64,000 nt of DNA from Streptomyces sp. NBC_01446 (GCF_026340095.1 NZ_JAPEPO010000001.1:3440501-3504500), one strand, 5' to 3'. Counted from the first letter of the stretch, positions 46,426-56,290 are shown. Numbers and translations: made by a program. Notes: generated from the letters alone by a model not told the origin.

Positions 46426-47368
46426 CGAATCCCTCTCCCGTCAGGGCCACGAACGCGTCCTCCAGCGAAGCCCGTTCCAGTCCGAAGCCGCGGACACGGA
46501 CACCCGCGGTGACCAGCGCGGCGTTCAGCTCGGCGAGGTCGGTGCCCGGACCGGGCGGCTCGCCGGTCACCTGGTCGTCCGTCACGGTCAGGTCCGCGAT
46601 GCCGCGCTCCTTCAGGACGCGCGCCGCGTCGCCCGGGTCGGGGGTCGTGACCACGAGCCGGCCCCGGGCGCCCGCCGCCAGCTCGGCGACCGGACCCTGC
46701 GTGATGAGCCGGCCCCGCGCCATCACGGCCGCGTGCGTGCAGACCTGCTCGATCTCGTCGAGGAGGTGCGAGGAGAGGAAGACCGTCGTGCCGTCCGACG
46801 CCAGCTCCCGCACCAGGGAACGGATTTCGCGCATGCCCTGCGGGTCGAGGCCGTTCGTCGGCTCGTCGAGCACGAGGAGTCTGCGGGGCTGGAGCAGCGC
46901 TGCCGCGAGCCCGAGGCGCTGCTTCATGCCGAGCGAGTACGCCTTCGCCTTCTTGCCCGCGGCGGCCGTCAGGCCCACCCGGTCGAGCGCGGTGGCGACG
47001 CGGGTGCGGCGGGTGCGGGGGTCGGCGGCCGGATCCGCGGAGTCGTACCGGATGAGGTTGTCCCGGCCGGACAGGAGCCCGTACAGGGCGGGGCCCTCGA
47101 TGAGCGCGCCGACGTGCGGGAGGACCGTCCGCGTGGCGCGGGGCATGGGGCGGCCGAGGACGCTGGCCGCGCCGGACGTCGGCTCGATCAGGCCCATCAG
47201 CATGCGGATGGTGGTGGTCTTGCCCGAGCCGTTCGGCCCGAGGAAGCCGAAGACGCTGGCGGCGGGGACGGTGAGGTCGAGGCCGTCGACCGCCAACTGG
47301 TCGCCGCCGTAGCGCTTGGTGAGAGCCCGCGTCTCGATCACGGACTCCTCGGCAGTGCTCGCCGCCAT
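46412..47368 (-). CDS. ABC exporter ATP-binding subunit
   Basis: The 318-aa DRA/CcmA-type ATPase has Walker A GPNGSGKT (44-51), a signature helix YSLGMKQRLGLAAALL (LGMKQ in place of LSGGQ, usual for this subgroup), Walker B LLVLDEPTNGLDP and H-loop SSHLL. The last 90 residues form the small C-terminal domain. I chose ATG 47368 (MAASTAEES) with GGGAG upstream. It probably lies in one operon with the anchored LolA-like gene 100 nt upstream and the permease downstream. Confidence 0.94.
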   Translation of the reverse strand: MAASTAEESVIETRALTKRYGGDQLAVDGLDLTVPAASVFGFLGPNGSGKTTTIRMLMGLIEPTSGAASVLGRPMPRATRTVLPHVGALIEGPALYGLLSGRDNLIRYDSADPAADPRTRRTRVATALDRVGLTAAAGKKAKAYSLGMKQRLGLAAALLQPRRLLVLDEPTNGLDPQGMREIRSLVRELASDGTTVFLSSHLLDEIEQVCTHAAVMARGRLITQGPVAELAAGARGRLVVTTPDPGDAARVLKERGIADLTVTDDQVTGEPPGPGTDLAELNAALVTAGVRVRGFGLERASLEDAFVALTGEGFDVAG

Positions 47369-47468
47369 CTCGCTCCCGTCGTACCCGTCGGTCCTGGTGG
47401 AGTGCGGGAGTGGAGGCACCGGGACCGGCGCCTCCACTCCTGCCTGCCAACTCTCGTGCCGCGTACGG

Positions 47469-48725
47469 CTACTGCGCCGCGTTCGCCGCCTTCACGAGCG
47501 CGTCCTTGGTGACCGCGCCCGCGTAGACCTTGCCGTCGTCCGTGACGAGCGCGTTGACCAGGCGCGTCGAGAAGACCGTGCCCGAGCCGAACTTGCCCGT
47601 CACATGGTCGCCGAGCGCGTCCATGAACTTCTGCGCCTCCGGCGGGACGTCGCCCGAGGCCGAGCCGCCCGTCGGCAGGCCCTGCCCGCCGGGCAGCTTC
47701 AGCTCGGCGATGGACGTCCAGCCCTCACCGATGACCTTCAGGTCCTTCATGCCGCCGCCCTGAGCGTCCCTCAGCTCCTTCGGCATGTCCTTGGGCATGT
47801 CCTTGGGCATCTCCTTCGGCGCGTGGGACTTGTCCCGCGCCTTGAGGTCGTCGCCCTCGGTGACCTTGGCACCCTTCGGCGGGGTGAAGTCGAACGTCGA
47901 AGCGGCCGGCTTGGAGAAGTCCACCTTGGTGAAGCCCGCGTCCACGACCGCCTTGCCGCCGCCCGCGGGCGTCAGCGTGAACTTCAGCGGCACACCGGTC
48001 TTCGCGTCCACCGAGATGGTGATCCCGCCGACCGTCGAGCCGGCCTGCTTCGGCTTGACGAGCAGCTTGTACGCGTCACGCCCCGCGACCTGCGAGGTGC
48101 CTTCCACGGAGATCGACGTCGTCTTGCCGGACGCCTTCAGGACCTCGTCCGCGAGCTCCTTCGGCGTGGCCGGGACACCCTTCGGCGTCTCGCCCTTGGG
48201 GTGCTTCGCGGCCCGGTCGCCTGCGGCAGCGGCGTCCTTGGCGTGGTACGCCTCGTTCGACGCGCTGTCGTAGGCCCAGACCTCGTCGCCGTTGTGGATC
48301 ACGCTGTACTCGGCGGCGCTGTCCAGGACGGACAGCTTGTGCCGGTCGGAACCGTCCGCCGCGATACGCAGCGTGTGGGTGCCGGTGGCCAGCTCCGTCA
48401 GCTTGGACTGCGGGTCGGCGGAGGAGCCCGCCTTGCCGTCCGAGGAGCCGCCGGCGCCCGGGGTGAAGCCGCCCGCCATACCGCCCAGGGACGGGAGTCC
48501 GAGATCCGTGGAGATCTTCACCGTGCCGGACATCTGCTGCACGTCCGACTTGGCGATCTTCTCGATGAGCTGCTGTGCGCTGATCTTCGGCAGATCGGGA
48601 TTGCCGGAGTCGGCCAGCGCGGGGACGAGCCCGATCGTCGCCGCGGCCACCCCCACCACCGCGACCGGGACCACATAGCGGGTCGCCTTGCGACGACCGG
48701 CGCTTTCGGATTCGTACGGTGCCAT
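47469..48725 (-). CDS. LolA/RseB-like exported, membrane-anchored protein
   Basis: The 418-aa protein has a short basic cytoplasmic stretch, a hydrophobic segment at about 17-38 (YVVPVAVVGVAAATIGLVPALA) and a long extracytoplasmic domain of LolA/RseB-like half-barrel type (ISAQQLIEKIAKSDVQQMSGTVKIS at its start, GTSQVAGRDAYKLLVKPK, VSVDAKTG-like strands). It carries a KEMPKDMPKDMPKEL repeat near residue 310. The neighbouring ABC exporter suggests a lipid- or peptide-handling partner (inference). It shows no lipobox. Confidence 0.82.
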   Translation of the reverse strand: MAPYESESAGRRKATRYVVPVAVVGVAAATIGLVPALADSGNPDLPKISAQQLIEKIAKSDVQQMSGTVKISTDLGLPSLGGMAGGFTPGAGGSSDGKAGSSADPQSKLTELATGTHTLRIAADGSDRHKLSVLDSAAEYSVIHNGDEVWAYDSASNEAYHAKDAAAAGDRAAKHPKGETPKGVPATPKELADEVLKASGKTTSISVEGTSQVAGRDAYKLLVKPKQAGSTVGGITISVDAKTGVPLKFTLTPAGGGKAVVDAGFTKVDFSKPAASTFDFTPPKGAKVTEGDDLKARDKSHAPKEMPKDMPKDMPKELRDAQGGGMKDLKVIGEGWTSIAELKLPGGQGLPTGGSASGDVPPEAQKFMDALGDHVTGKFGSGTVFSTRLVNALVTDDGKVYAGAVTKDALVKAANAAQ

Positions 48726-48904
48726 GTTGTTGCCCTACCTCCGTGTTGGGCGGCGGCCTACCGTCCTTGCTCGTCTGTCCACCCCAAGCCGCCATTCTCA
48801 CCCGAACTGGTCGGGAGTGGTGCTATCAATCTGACCAAATCGGCCGGCCGGAAGCGTCAGACCCCAGGATCAACTCCGCGTACTCCCGCGGTATGACACG
48901 AGAG

Positions 48905-48941
48905 GGCGGCGCCTCCCCCATCCCGTAGGGGAGACGCCGCC
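48905..48941. terminator. Hairpin in the 48.7-49.3 kb gap
   Basis: GGCGGCGCCTCCCC (48905-48918) pairs with GGGGAGACGCCGCC (48928-48941) with one mismatch and a 9-nt loop. It may be a second terminator of the minus-strand transcript from the polyprenyl synthase, or serve a short plus-strand transcript. Confidence 0.6.
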
Positions 48942-49191
48942 GGCGGTGTTCAGGCGCAGGGTCTCGGCGGTGCCGGAGAGCAGCCCGTACCGCTTGCCGA
49001 CCATGTGATCTGCTTCGTCCCATCACCCCATCGGGCAGCCCCCCGCACAAATGCGTACTTCCGGGTGGCGGACATCCGCATCCGACAAAGGGGTCGCCAT
49101 GCTCGACACCAGGACGAAGACGTACGGGCACAGGGCGTGGACGGCACACGGTTCACGGCGACACCCACCGTCGCCGGGGCGCAGGGCGGCT

Positions 49192-49245
49192 CGGGGTCGG
49201 GCAGCAACGACTCCCGACCCCGCCGGGCCGCGCGCGGCGGCCCGG
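49192..49245. terminator. Twin hairpins after the polyprenyl synthase gene
   Basis: Two adjacent perfect stems: CGGGGTCGGG/CCCGACCCCG (49192-49201, 49213-49222) and CCGGGCCGC/GCGGCCCGG (49223-49231, 49237-49245). They begin 22 nt past the synthase stop on the minus strand. Confidence 0.7.
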
Positions 49246-49266
49246 TGAGGGTGAGGCGGGAGGGCG

Positions 49267-50277
49267 TCAGCCCGCCCGGTGCACCACCGCGTCGCACAGC
49301 TCCAGAAGGGACGCCTTCGCGTCGCACTCGGGCAGCGGCGCGAGGGTCGCCCGCGCCTCCTCCGCGTACCGCACGGTGTCCCTGCGGGCCTGCTCCAGGG
49401 ACGGGTGGACGCGCAGCCGTTCGAGCGCCTCGGCGTGGCGCGCGTCGTCCGTCAGGTCGGAGTCGAGGAGCTCGCACAGGGCGCGGTCCTCGGGCAGGCC
49501 GAGCTGCTCGGCGCGCTCGCGCAGGCGAAGCACCGGCAGCGTGGGGATGCCCTCGCGCAGGTCGGTGCCGGGCGTCTTGCCGGACTCGTGCGAGTCGGAG
49601 GAGATGTCCAGGACGTCGTCGGCGAGCTGGAAGGCGACGCCGAGCCGCTCGCCGTACTGCGCGAGGACGTCCACGACGCGCTCGTCGGCGCCCGCCATCA
49701 TCGCGCCGAACCGGACGGCCACGGCGATCAGCGAGCCGGTCTTGCCCCCGAGGACGTCGAGGTAGTGGTCGACCGGGTCGCGGCCGTCGCGCGGTCCGGC
49801 CGTCTCCAGGATCTGCCCGGTGACGAGGCGCTCGAAGGCCTCCGCCTGGATGCGGACGGCCTCGGGCCCGAGGTCGGCCAGCATGTGGGAGGCGCGCGAG
49901 AAGAGGAAGTCGCCGGTCAGGACCGCGACGGAGTTGCCCCAGCGGGTGTTGGCGCTGTCGACGCCGCGGCGCACGTCGGCCTCGTCCATCACGTCGTCGT
50001 GGTAGAGCGTCGCGAGATGCGTCAGCTCGACGACGACGGCGGCGGGCACGACACCCGGCGCGTACGGGTCGCCGAACTGCGCGGCGAGCATGGCGAGGAG
50101 GGGCCTGAAGCGCTTGCCGCCCGCGCGCACGAGATGCTGCGCGGCCTCCGTGATGAAGGGGACCTCGCTCTTCGTTGCCTCGAGCAGGCCCTCCTCGACA
50201 GCCGCCAACCCGGCCTGGACATCGGCTTCGAGAGCCTGGTCCCGCACGCTAAGACCGAAAGTCCCGACGACGGTCAC
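49267..50277 (-). CDS. Long-chain polyprenyl diphosphate synthase
   Basis: This 336-aa trans-prenyl synthase has GGKRFRPLL (53-61), the first Asp-rich motif DDVMD (94-98) and the second DDVLD (220-224). It condenses IPP onto allylic diphosphates; in Streptomyces the product most likely becomes the menaquinone side chain, fitting the nearby nuo genes. The chain length depends on residues before the first motif (HLATLYH) and cannot be fixed here. It is divergent from the POT transporter. Confidence 0.93.
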   Translation of the reverse strand: MTVVGTFGLSVRDQALEADVQAGLAAVEEGLLEATKSEVPFITEAAQHLVRAGGKRFRPLLAMLAAQFGDPYAPGVVPAAVVVELTHLATLYHDDVMDEADVRRGVDSANTRWGNSVAVLTGDFLFSRASHMLADLGPEAVRIQAEAFERLVTGQILETAGPRDGRDPVDHYLDVLGGKTGSLIAVAVRFGAMMAGADERVVDVLAQYGERLGVAFQLADDVLDISSDSHESGKTPGTDLREGIPTLPVLRLRERAEQLGLPEDRALCELLDSDLTDDARHAEALERLRVHPSLEQARRDTVRYAEEARATLAPLPECDAKASLLELCDAVVHRAG

Positions 50278-50501
50278 GAGAGGTTCTCCTGTCTGCTGAC
50301 GATCACATGGCGAACTCGGTCGATCATTTGGTCGATGACACGGTTTGTCGATGTGTCGCTGCCATCACTCAAGTCAGCGTATCCGGTCGCGTTTCGATCA
50401 CAGTGGGGGCCTGCCCGCACAGACCAGGCCGAGCGACCCACGAACACCCCCGGTATGTTCTTGATCAGCTCATACGACCGAGTAGACCGGGAGTCTCCCC
50501 T

Positions 50502-52016
50502 TTGTCCCGCACCACGGCCGAGGCCGAGCCGAACAAACCGGCGAGCGACCAGCCGCCGCCGGGCGACGACCACGCGTTCTTCGGCCAGCCGCGCGGCCTG
50601 CTCACGCTGTCGGGCCTCGAGGTCTGGGAGCGTTTCTCGTTCCTCGGCATGCAGGCCATCCTCGTCCTCTATTTCGCGGACACGGTGGCACACGGCGGTC
50701 TGGGCATGTCCGCGGGAACGGCGGCGTCCGTATCGGCAGCGTACGGAACCCTCGTCTATCTCGTCTCGGTGGGGGGCGGCTGGCTCGCCGACCGGATCCT
50801 CGGCTCGTACCGCGCGGTCCTGTACGGCGGCATCCTGATCGCCTGCGGCCACTACGCCATGGCGGTGCCGACGGCGGCCATGACCTGGGCCGGCCTCGGC
50901 CTGATCAGCGCGGGAACCGGCCTGGTCAAACCCAATGTCGCGACCATGGTCGGCAAGCTCTACCGCACCGACGACGAGCGCCGCGACGCAGGCTTCGCGC
51001 TGTACTACATGGGCATCAACATCGGCGCCTTCGCGGGCCCGTTGATCACCGGCTGGCTCGGCGACCACAAGGGCTGGCACTGGGGCTTCTCGGCCGCCGC
51101 GATCGGCATGACGTTCGGTCTCATCCAGTACGTCGCCGGGCGACGTCACCTGGCCGGACGCAAGCACGCCGCCGAGTACGCCCTGCCGCCCGAGGGGATG
51201 CGGCGCGCGGTCCGGCTGATGATCGCGGGCGCGATCGCCGTCGCCGTACTCGCCGTGGTCCTCGTATGGGCCGGCTGGCTGACGATGGACCGCTTCGTGG
51301 ACGTCCTCACGGTCATATCGGTGATCGCGCCGGTCGTGTACTTCGCGGTGATGTTCCGCAGCCCCCGTGTGACCGCCGAGGAGCGAGGCAGGCTCAAGCC
51401 GTACGTCGTGCTCTTCCTGGCCTCCGTGGTCTTCAACTTCATCCTGTTCCAGGCGTACTCGACGATGATCCTGCTGGCCTCGACGAACGCCAGGACCGAG
51501 ATCCTCGGCTTCCACTTCCCCGCCGGCTGGTACGCGTCCGCGCTCGGCGCCTTCGAGGTCGCGCTCGCCCCCGTGGTGGCCGGTCTGTGGGCGCGGATGG
51601 GGCCGCGCCAGCCGCACGCCTCCAACAAGATCGCGTTCGGTGTGATCCTGGGCGGTCTGTCGTTCCTGCTCATGGTCATCCCCACCTCGGGCCACAGCGG
51701 GGACACGTACCAGATGGCCGCCTGGTGGATCGTCGGCTCGTATCTGCTGCTCGGCCTCGGCGACATCCTTCTGGAGACCTCCGGCATGTCGGCGACGACG
51801 AAGCTCGCCCCGAAGGCCTTCTCCAGCCAGACCATGTCGCTCTGGTTCCTGTCGCTCGCCCTCGCCAACGGCATCCAGGCACAGACCGTGAAGCTCTACG
51901 GCGAGGTCTCCAATCCCGTGTACTTCGGCGTCAACGGCGCCATCGCCGTCGCCATCGGCCTGGTCGTGGTCGCCCTCGCGCCCTGGCTGCGCAGGACCAT
52001 GCACCCCGTTCACTGA
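50502..52016 (+). CDS. POT/PTR2 proton-dependent oligopeptide transporter
   Basis: The 504-aa membrane protein has about 14 hydrophobic helices. GLEVWERFSFLGMQAILVLYF is the POT ExxER-like signature (here EVWERFSF) and GFALYYMGINIGAFAGPLITGWLGD the second signature, so it imports di/tripeptides with protons. I set a TTG start at 50502, preceded by GGGAG; longer readings lack support. It is followed 10 nt later by a CocE-type hydrolase. The 224-nt region upstream shared with the polyprenyl synthase gene carries several CGAT repeats but no clear promoter. Confidence 0.92.
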   Translation: MSRTTAEAEPNKPASDQPPPGDDHAFFGQPRGLLTLSGLEVWERFSFLGMQAILVLYFADTVAHGGLGMSAGTAASVSAAYGTLVYLVSVGGGWLADRILGSYRAVLYGGILIACGHYAMAVPTAAMTWAGLGLISAGTGLVKPNVATMVGKLYRTDDERRDAGFALYYMGINIGAFAGPLITGWLGDHKGWHWGFSAAAIGMTFGLIQYVAGRRHLAGRKHAAEYALPPEGMRRAVRLMIAGAIAVAVLAVVLVWAGWLTMDRFVDVLTVISVIAPVVYFAVMFRSPRVTAEERGRLKPYVVLFLASVVFNFILFQAYSTMILLASTNARTEILGFHFPAGWYASALGAFEVALAPVVAGLWARMGPRQPHASNKIAFGVILGGLSFLLMVIPTSGHSGDTYQMAAWWIVGSYLLLGLGDILLETSGMSATTKLAPKAFSSQTMSLWFLSLALANGIQAQTVKLYGEVSNPVYFGVNGAIAVAIGLVVVALAPWLRRTMHPVH

Positions 52017-52026
52017 GGTAACTCCC

Positions 52027-54045
52027 ATGTCAGAAACCCCGGCCATCACCATCCGTACCTCCTTCCCCTACGAGACGACCCGCGAGGACGTTCGCGTACC
52101 CCTGCCGGACGGCACCACGCTGTTCGCCCGCATCTGGCGTCCGGTGACCGACGAGCCGGTGCCGGCCATCCTCGAATACCTTCCGTACCGCCTGAGCGAC
52201 TGGACGGCGCCGCGCGACTGGCAGCGCCACCCCTGGTACGCGGGCCACGGCTACGCCTCCGTACGCGTCGACGTGCGCGGGCACGGCAACTCGGAGGGCC
52301 TGCCCGGCGACGAGTACGACACGACGGAACTCGCGGACGGGGTCGCCGTCGTCAACTGGCTGGCCGCACAGCCCTGGTGCAGCGGCAAGGTCGGCATGTT
52401 CGGCATCTCCTGGGGCGGCTTCAACTCCCTCCAGATCGCGGCCCTCGCACCCGAGCCGCTCAAGGCGGTCGTCACGGTCTGCTCGACGGACGACCGCTAT
52501 GACAACGACGTGCACTACATGGGAGGTTCCGTCCTCGCGGTGGACATGCACGCGTGGGCGGCGACCATGCTCGCCTTCGTGTCGCGGCCGCCCGACCCGC
52601 AGTTCGTCGGCGAAGGCTGGCGCTCGATGTGGCTCAAGCGCCTCGAAGCGGTCGACCCGTTCATCCACACCTGGCTCGGCCACCAGACGCGCGACGCGTA
52701 CTGGCGGCACGGCAGCGTCTGCGAGGACTACACCGCCGTGCGGGCGGCCGTCCTCGCGGTGGGCGGCTGGCACGACCCGTACCGCGACACCGTCCTGCGC
52801 CTGGTCGAGAACCTGCCCGACCAGCAGGTACGCGGGATCATCGGCCCCTGGTCGCACCAGTACCCGGACCGCGGCCTGCCGCCGGGCCCCGCGATCGGCT
52901 TCCTCCAGGAGACCCTCCGCTGGTGGGACCACCACCTCAAGGGCGTGGACAACGGCGTCATGGCGGAGCCCAAACTCCGCTCCTGGATCAGCGAATCGCA
53001 CCCGCCCGCCACCGTCTACCCGACGCTGCCGGGCCACTGGGTCGGCGACCCGTCCTGGCCGTCCCCGAACGTCGCGCCCCTCGCGTACGCCCTTCAGGGC
53101 CCGCCCGTGATCGTGAAGTCGCCCCAGCAGACCGGTCTGGACGCGGGCCGCTTCTTCCCCTTCGGGAACGACGCGGACCTGCCGCCGGACCAGCGGGACG
53201 AGGACGCCAAGTCGGCGTGCTTCGACTTCGAGGTGCCCTCGGAGATTCAGGTCCTCGGCCGGCCGCGGGTGACGCTGCGGATCACCAGCGAGGTACCGCG
53301 CGGGCAGGTCGCCGTACGGCTGTGCGACGTGGCGCCCGACGGCTCGTCCACACTCGTCACGCGCGGCGTCCTGAACCTCTCCTCGCGCGAGGGCCGCGAC
53401 AAGGCCGTCGCCTGGCCCCCCGGCGCCACGGACGAGGTCGACTTCGAGCTGAACGGCATCGGCCACACCTTCCCGGCCGGGCACCGCATCCGCCTCGCGG
53501 TGTCGTCCGCGTACTGGCCGTGGATCTGGCCGCAGCCCGGGTCGGAGGCCGGCTTCACCCTCGAACCCGCGGGCAGCACCCTCGAACTGCCGGTCAGGAT
53601 GGTCGACGCCGAGAACGGCGCCGACATCGGCTTCGAGCGGCCCGAACAGTCCGAGCCGATGGGTGTCGTCCACCCGGCCACCCTGGACGAACAGCGCCCC
53701 GAGCGCCTCTGCGTCCGCGACGTCGCCAAGGGCGAATGGCGCCTCGAGGTCGACCCGCGCTACGGCGGCACCCGCGTCTACCCCGACGGCCTCGAATTCA
53801 CCGAGGACGCCGTGGAGACCTACGTCATCCAGGAGTCGGACCCGCTGAGCGCGCGGACCCGCTCCGACTGGTCGATCCGCCTGCACCGGCCCGAGCTGGC
53901 GTGGGACGTGACGATCAAGACCCGTTCCGAAATCGCCTGCGACGCGTCGGACTTCATCACCAGCAACGAGGTGGTGTGCCGGGACGGCGGCGAGGTGGTC
54001 TTCCACCGGACGTGGGAGCAGCGGATTCCGCGTACGGCGGGGTGA
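52027..54045 (+). CDS. CocE/NonD-family (X-Pro dipeptidyl-peptidase-like) hydrolase
   Basis: The 672-aa serine hydrolase has an N-terminal alpha/beta-hydrolase domain with nucleophile Ser128 in FGISWGGFNS, VDVRGHGNSEG as the oxyanion region, and GPWSHQYPDR as the His segment; the C-terminal half is the jelly-roll typical of CocE/PepX enzymes (GRPRVTLRITSEVPRGQVAVRLCDVAPDGSS). There is no signal peptide, so it is cytosolic. Its position 10 nt after a peptide importer suggests it cleaves imported peptides or acyl peptides (inference). It is a longer version of the family, with about 100 extra residues at the end. Confidence 0.92.
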   Translation: MSETPAITIRTSFPYETTREDVRVPLPDGTTLFARIWRPVTDEPVPAILEYLPYRLSDWTAPRDWQRHPWYAGHGYASVRVDVRGHGNSEGLPGDEYDTTELADGVAVVNWLAAQPWCSGKVGMFGISWGGFNSLQIAALAPEPLKAVVTVCSTDDRYDNDVHYMGGSVLAVDMHAWAATMLAFVSRPPDPQFVGEGWRSMWLKRLEAVDPFIHTWLGHQTRDAYWRHGSVCEDYTAVRAAVLAVGGWHDPYRDTVLRLVENLPDQQVRGIIGPWSHQYPDRGLPPGPAIGFLQETLRWWDHHLKGVDNGVMAEPKLRSWISESHPPATVYPTLPGHWVGDPSWPSPNVAPLAYALQGPPVIVKSPQQTGLDAGRFFPFGNDADLPPDQRDEDAKSACFDFEVPSEIQVLGRPRVTLRITSEVPRGQVAVRLCDVAPDGSSTLVTRGVLNLSSREGRDKAVAWPPGATDEVDFELNGIGHTFPAGHRIRLAVSSAYWPWIWPQPGSEAGFTLEPAGSTLELPVRMVDAENGADIGFERPEQSEPMGVVHPATLDEQRPERLCVRDVAKGEWRLEVDPRYGGTRVYPDGLEFTEDAVETYVIQESDPLSARTRSDWSIRLHRPELAWDVTIKTRSEIACDASDFITSNEVVCRDGGEVVFHRTWEQRIPRTAG

Positions 54046-54076
54046 GCGTGCGGGGCGGGGCCGGCGGGGCGCGTGG

Positions 54077-54898
54077 CTAGCGTCGTGCGAAGTGGCGTTC
54101 GAGGATCACGGCGACGCCGTCCTCCTCGTTCGAGAGGGTCACCTCGTCGGCCGCCGCCCTGAGTTCGGCGTGGGCGTTGGCCATCGCGACGCCGTGGCCG
54201 GCCCACGCGAACATCGGCAGGTCGTTCGGCATGTCGCCGAAGGCCACCGTGCGCTCCGGTGTCAGGCAGAGCCGCTCGGCGGCCAGCGCGAGCCCCGTCG
54301 CCTTGGTGACGCCGCACGGCTGGAGCTCCACGGTGCCGGGACCCGACATGGTGACCGTCGCCAGGTCGCCGACGACCGCCCGCGCCGCCGTCGCCAACTC
54401 GTCGTCGGCCAGCCGGGGATGGCGGAGGAGCACCTTGCTGATGGGCTCGGCCCACAGCTCCTCGCGGCGCTCGACGCGCACGGCGGGAAGCGTGGGGTGC
54501 GGCATCACATAGCCGGGCTCGATGAGCGTCAGGCCGTCCCTGCCGTCCTGATCGACCGCCGCGTCGACCTGGCCGACCTCGGCCTCGATCTTGCCGAGGG
54601 CCTGTTCGGCGAGGTCACGGTCGAGGGTCAGGGACCACACGATGCGGTCCGTCGCCGCGTCGTACAGCTGGGCGCCCTGGGCGCAGACCGCGAGCCCCGT
54701 GCCGCCGAGCTCGTCGAGGAGCGGCCGCACGCGCGGCGCGGGCCGTCCGGTCACCACGAGGTGGCGGGCCCCCGCGGCGGCCGCGGCCGCGAGGGCACCA
54801 CGCGTCCGGTCGGAGACCGTGTCGTCGCCGCGCAGCAGCGTCCCGTCCAGGTCTGTGGCGATGAGGTCGAACGGGGCGGAGCGAAACGGAGCGGGCAT
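54077..54898 (-). CDS. Cof-type HAD-superfamily phosphatase
   Basis: The 273-aa phosphatase of HAD subclass IIB has motif I DLDGTLL (nucleophile Asp16, Asp18), motif II VVTGR, and motifs III/IV ...GVTKATGLALA...FGDMPNDLPMFAWAG. The large C2B cap lies between II and III. It acts on sugar phosphates or other small phosphates in the cytosol; the substrate is unknown. It converges with the CocE gene. Confidence 0.93.
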   Translation of the reverse strand: MPAPFRSAPFDLIATDLDGTLLRGDDTVSDRTRGALAAAAAAGARHLVVTGRPAPRVRPLLDELGGTGLAVCAQGAQLYDAATDRIVWSLTLDRDLAEQALGKIEAEVGQVDAAVDQDGRDGLTLIEPGYVMPHPTLPAVRVERREELWAEPISKVLLRHPRLADDELATAARAVVGDLATVTMSGPGTVELQPCGVTKATGLALAAERLCLTPERTVAFGDMPNDLPMFAWAGHGVAMANAHAELRAAADEVTLSNEEDGVAVILERHFARR

Positions 54899-54999
54899 GA
54901 TCGAGAGAATACGGACCGCTCCCCCGGGTCACTCCGCCCGGTCTCACCCCTCCGTTGCCCCGTCCCTCGCCCCGCTCGCTCACCCTTGCGCGAGGCGCC

Positions 55000-56202
55000 T
55001 CACGCGTGGGCCGCCGCGAGGTGCTTCGCCAGACGTGGCGAGGCGAACTCGGTGCCGCACACGAACCGCATGACCGGCCCGAACGACGACCCGCCCAGCA
55101 TGCCCGTGAAGTAGAGCCCCGGCACCGAGGACACATAGCCGGCGCCCAGCATGGGGGTGCCCCGGCTCGCGGCTGTCCGGGTCCGCAGGCCGTCGCCGAG
55201 GAAGTCCATCGCGGCGAGGTCGACGCGGTAGCCCGTCGCGGCGATGACATGGTCCGCGGTCAGCTCCTCGTGGCGTCCGCCGGGGGCCCGCACGGTGAGG
55301 CTCACGCCCCCGTCCGCCGCGGCGGACCCCACGATGCCCTCCACCTCGCGCACCCGCACCTTGTCCTCGAACCGCTCGCGCAGCCACCACGCCCCGAGCG
55401 GCCCGAGCACCCGCCGGACGAGGAAATGCCGCGCCTGCGGCGGGAGATGGCGGTACGGGTGGGGGTAGTACGTCAGCGCGTACAGCGACCAGGCCCGGCC
55501 GAACGGCGTCTCGGGGCGCAGCTTCGGCTGGTCCCACGGCGGCGCGCCGAACCGCACGGAACCCTTGCCGCGCGCCACGATCCGTACGCTCGCCCCGGCC
55601 TCCGCGGCGAGCGCGGCGGTCTCCAGGGCGGACTGTCCGGCGCCGACCACGATGAGTTCCCTGCCGGAGAACCGGGACAGGTCGTGGTGCTGCGAGCTGT
55701 GGGAGACGGGACCTGTGGGGGCGGGCCCGTCGGGCGCCGCCGCGGCGAGCTCGCGCGGCACGTGATCGAGGCCCGAAAGGCCGGTGGCCACGACGACCGC
55801 GCGGGCCGTGAACTGCTCCCCGGAGTCCAGCTTGACCTCGAAGTTCTCGTGTCCGCGCCGGTCGACCGACACGACCCTGACCCGCTCCAGGTCGGGCACG
55901 AGCTTCTGCTGGAACCAGTCCCCGTAGGCGACGAACGTCTCGACGGGGACGATGTCCTCGTCCGTCACCAGCCGCGGGATGCCGGCCGCGTCGCAGTAGT
56001 CGACGAGGTCGTGGCCCCGCTGCGGGGCGTCGATGTTCGAGGCGGACGGCACGGACTTCAGGAGCATTCCCGTGGGCATGTGCGAGCGCCAGCTCACCAT
56101 GGGGTCGCCGAAGGCCCGTACCGGAATGCCACGCGCCCGCAGATGGGCGGCGGTCGACAGGCCGTACGGGCCCGCTCCGATGACAGCTACCGGATGAATC
56201 AC
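55000..56202 (-). CDS. FAD-dependent oxidoreductase (flavin monooxygenase-like)
   Basis: The 400-aa protein has an N-terminal FAD motif VAVIGAGPYGLSTAAHL (5-21), a second dinucleotide motif VVGAGQSALETAALAAEAG for NADPH, and HVIAATGYRVDL near the C-terminus, typical of flavin-containing monooxygenase/lysine N-hydroxylase-like enzymes. I chose GTG 56202 with GGGGAGGGG upstream rather than 56238. It lies 88 nt after an ATP-grasp gene on the same strand and probably in one operon. Substrate unknown. Confidence 0.88.
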   Translation of the reverse strand: MIHPVAVIGAGPYGLSTAAHLRARGIPVRAFGDPMVSWRSHMPTGMLLKSVPSASNIDAPQRGHDLVDYCDAAGIPRLVTDEDIVPVETFVAYGDWFQQKLVPDLERVRVVSVDRRGHENFEVKLDSGEQFTARAVVVATGLSGLDHVPRELAAAAPDGPAPTGPVSHSSQHHDLSRFSGRELIVVGAGQSALETAALAAEAGASVRIVARGKGSVRFGAPPWDQPKLRPETPFGRAWSLYALTYYPHPYRHLPPQARHFLVRRVLGPLGAWWLRERFEDKVRVREVEGIVGSAAADGGVSLTVRAPGGRHEELTADHVIAATGYRVDLAAMDFLGDGLRTRTAASRGTPMLGAGYVSSVPGLYFTGMLGGSSFGPVMRFVCGTEFASPRLAKHLAAAHA

Positions 56203-56290
56203 GAAGTCCCCTCCCCAGGGAAGAACATTTGCTTCCAACTTCGCGGTGGCACTTGGTGCTTGTGTGCCCGTAACTCGTCTTACTGGTGCG

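Larger units (their letters stand above)
48726..49266. other. 541-nt region without a confident gene
   Basis: The right part holds hairpins serving the polyprenyl synthase transcript and the left part the leader of the LolA-like gene. A 49-codon plus-strand frame (49099-49248, MLDTRTKTYGHRAW, with AAAGGGG upstream) is open but ends in Arg/Ala-rich sequence and has no recognisable features. Longer frames on the minus strand look like noise. Confidence 0.55.

Noticed and set aside
48950..49477. Minus-strand frame after the polyprenyl synthase
   Set aside because: Overlaps the synthase in another frame, has no ribosome site, no domain and spans terminator hairpins.
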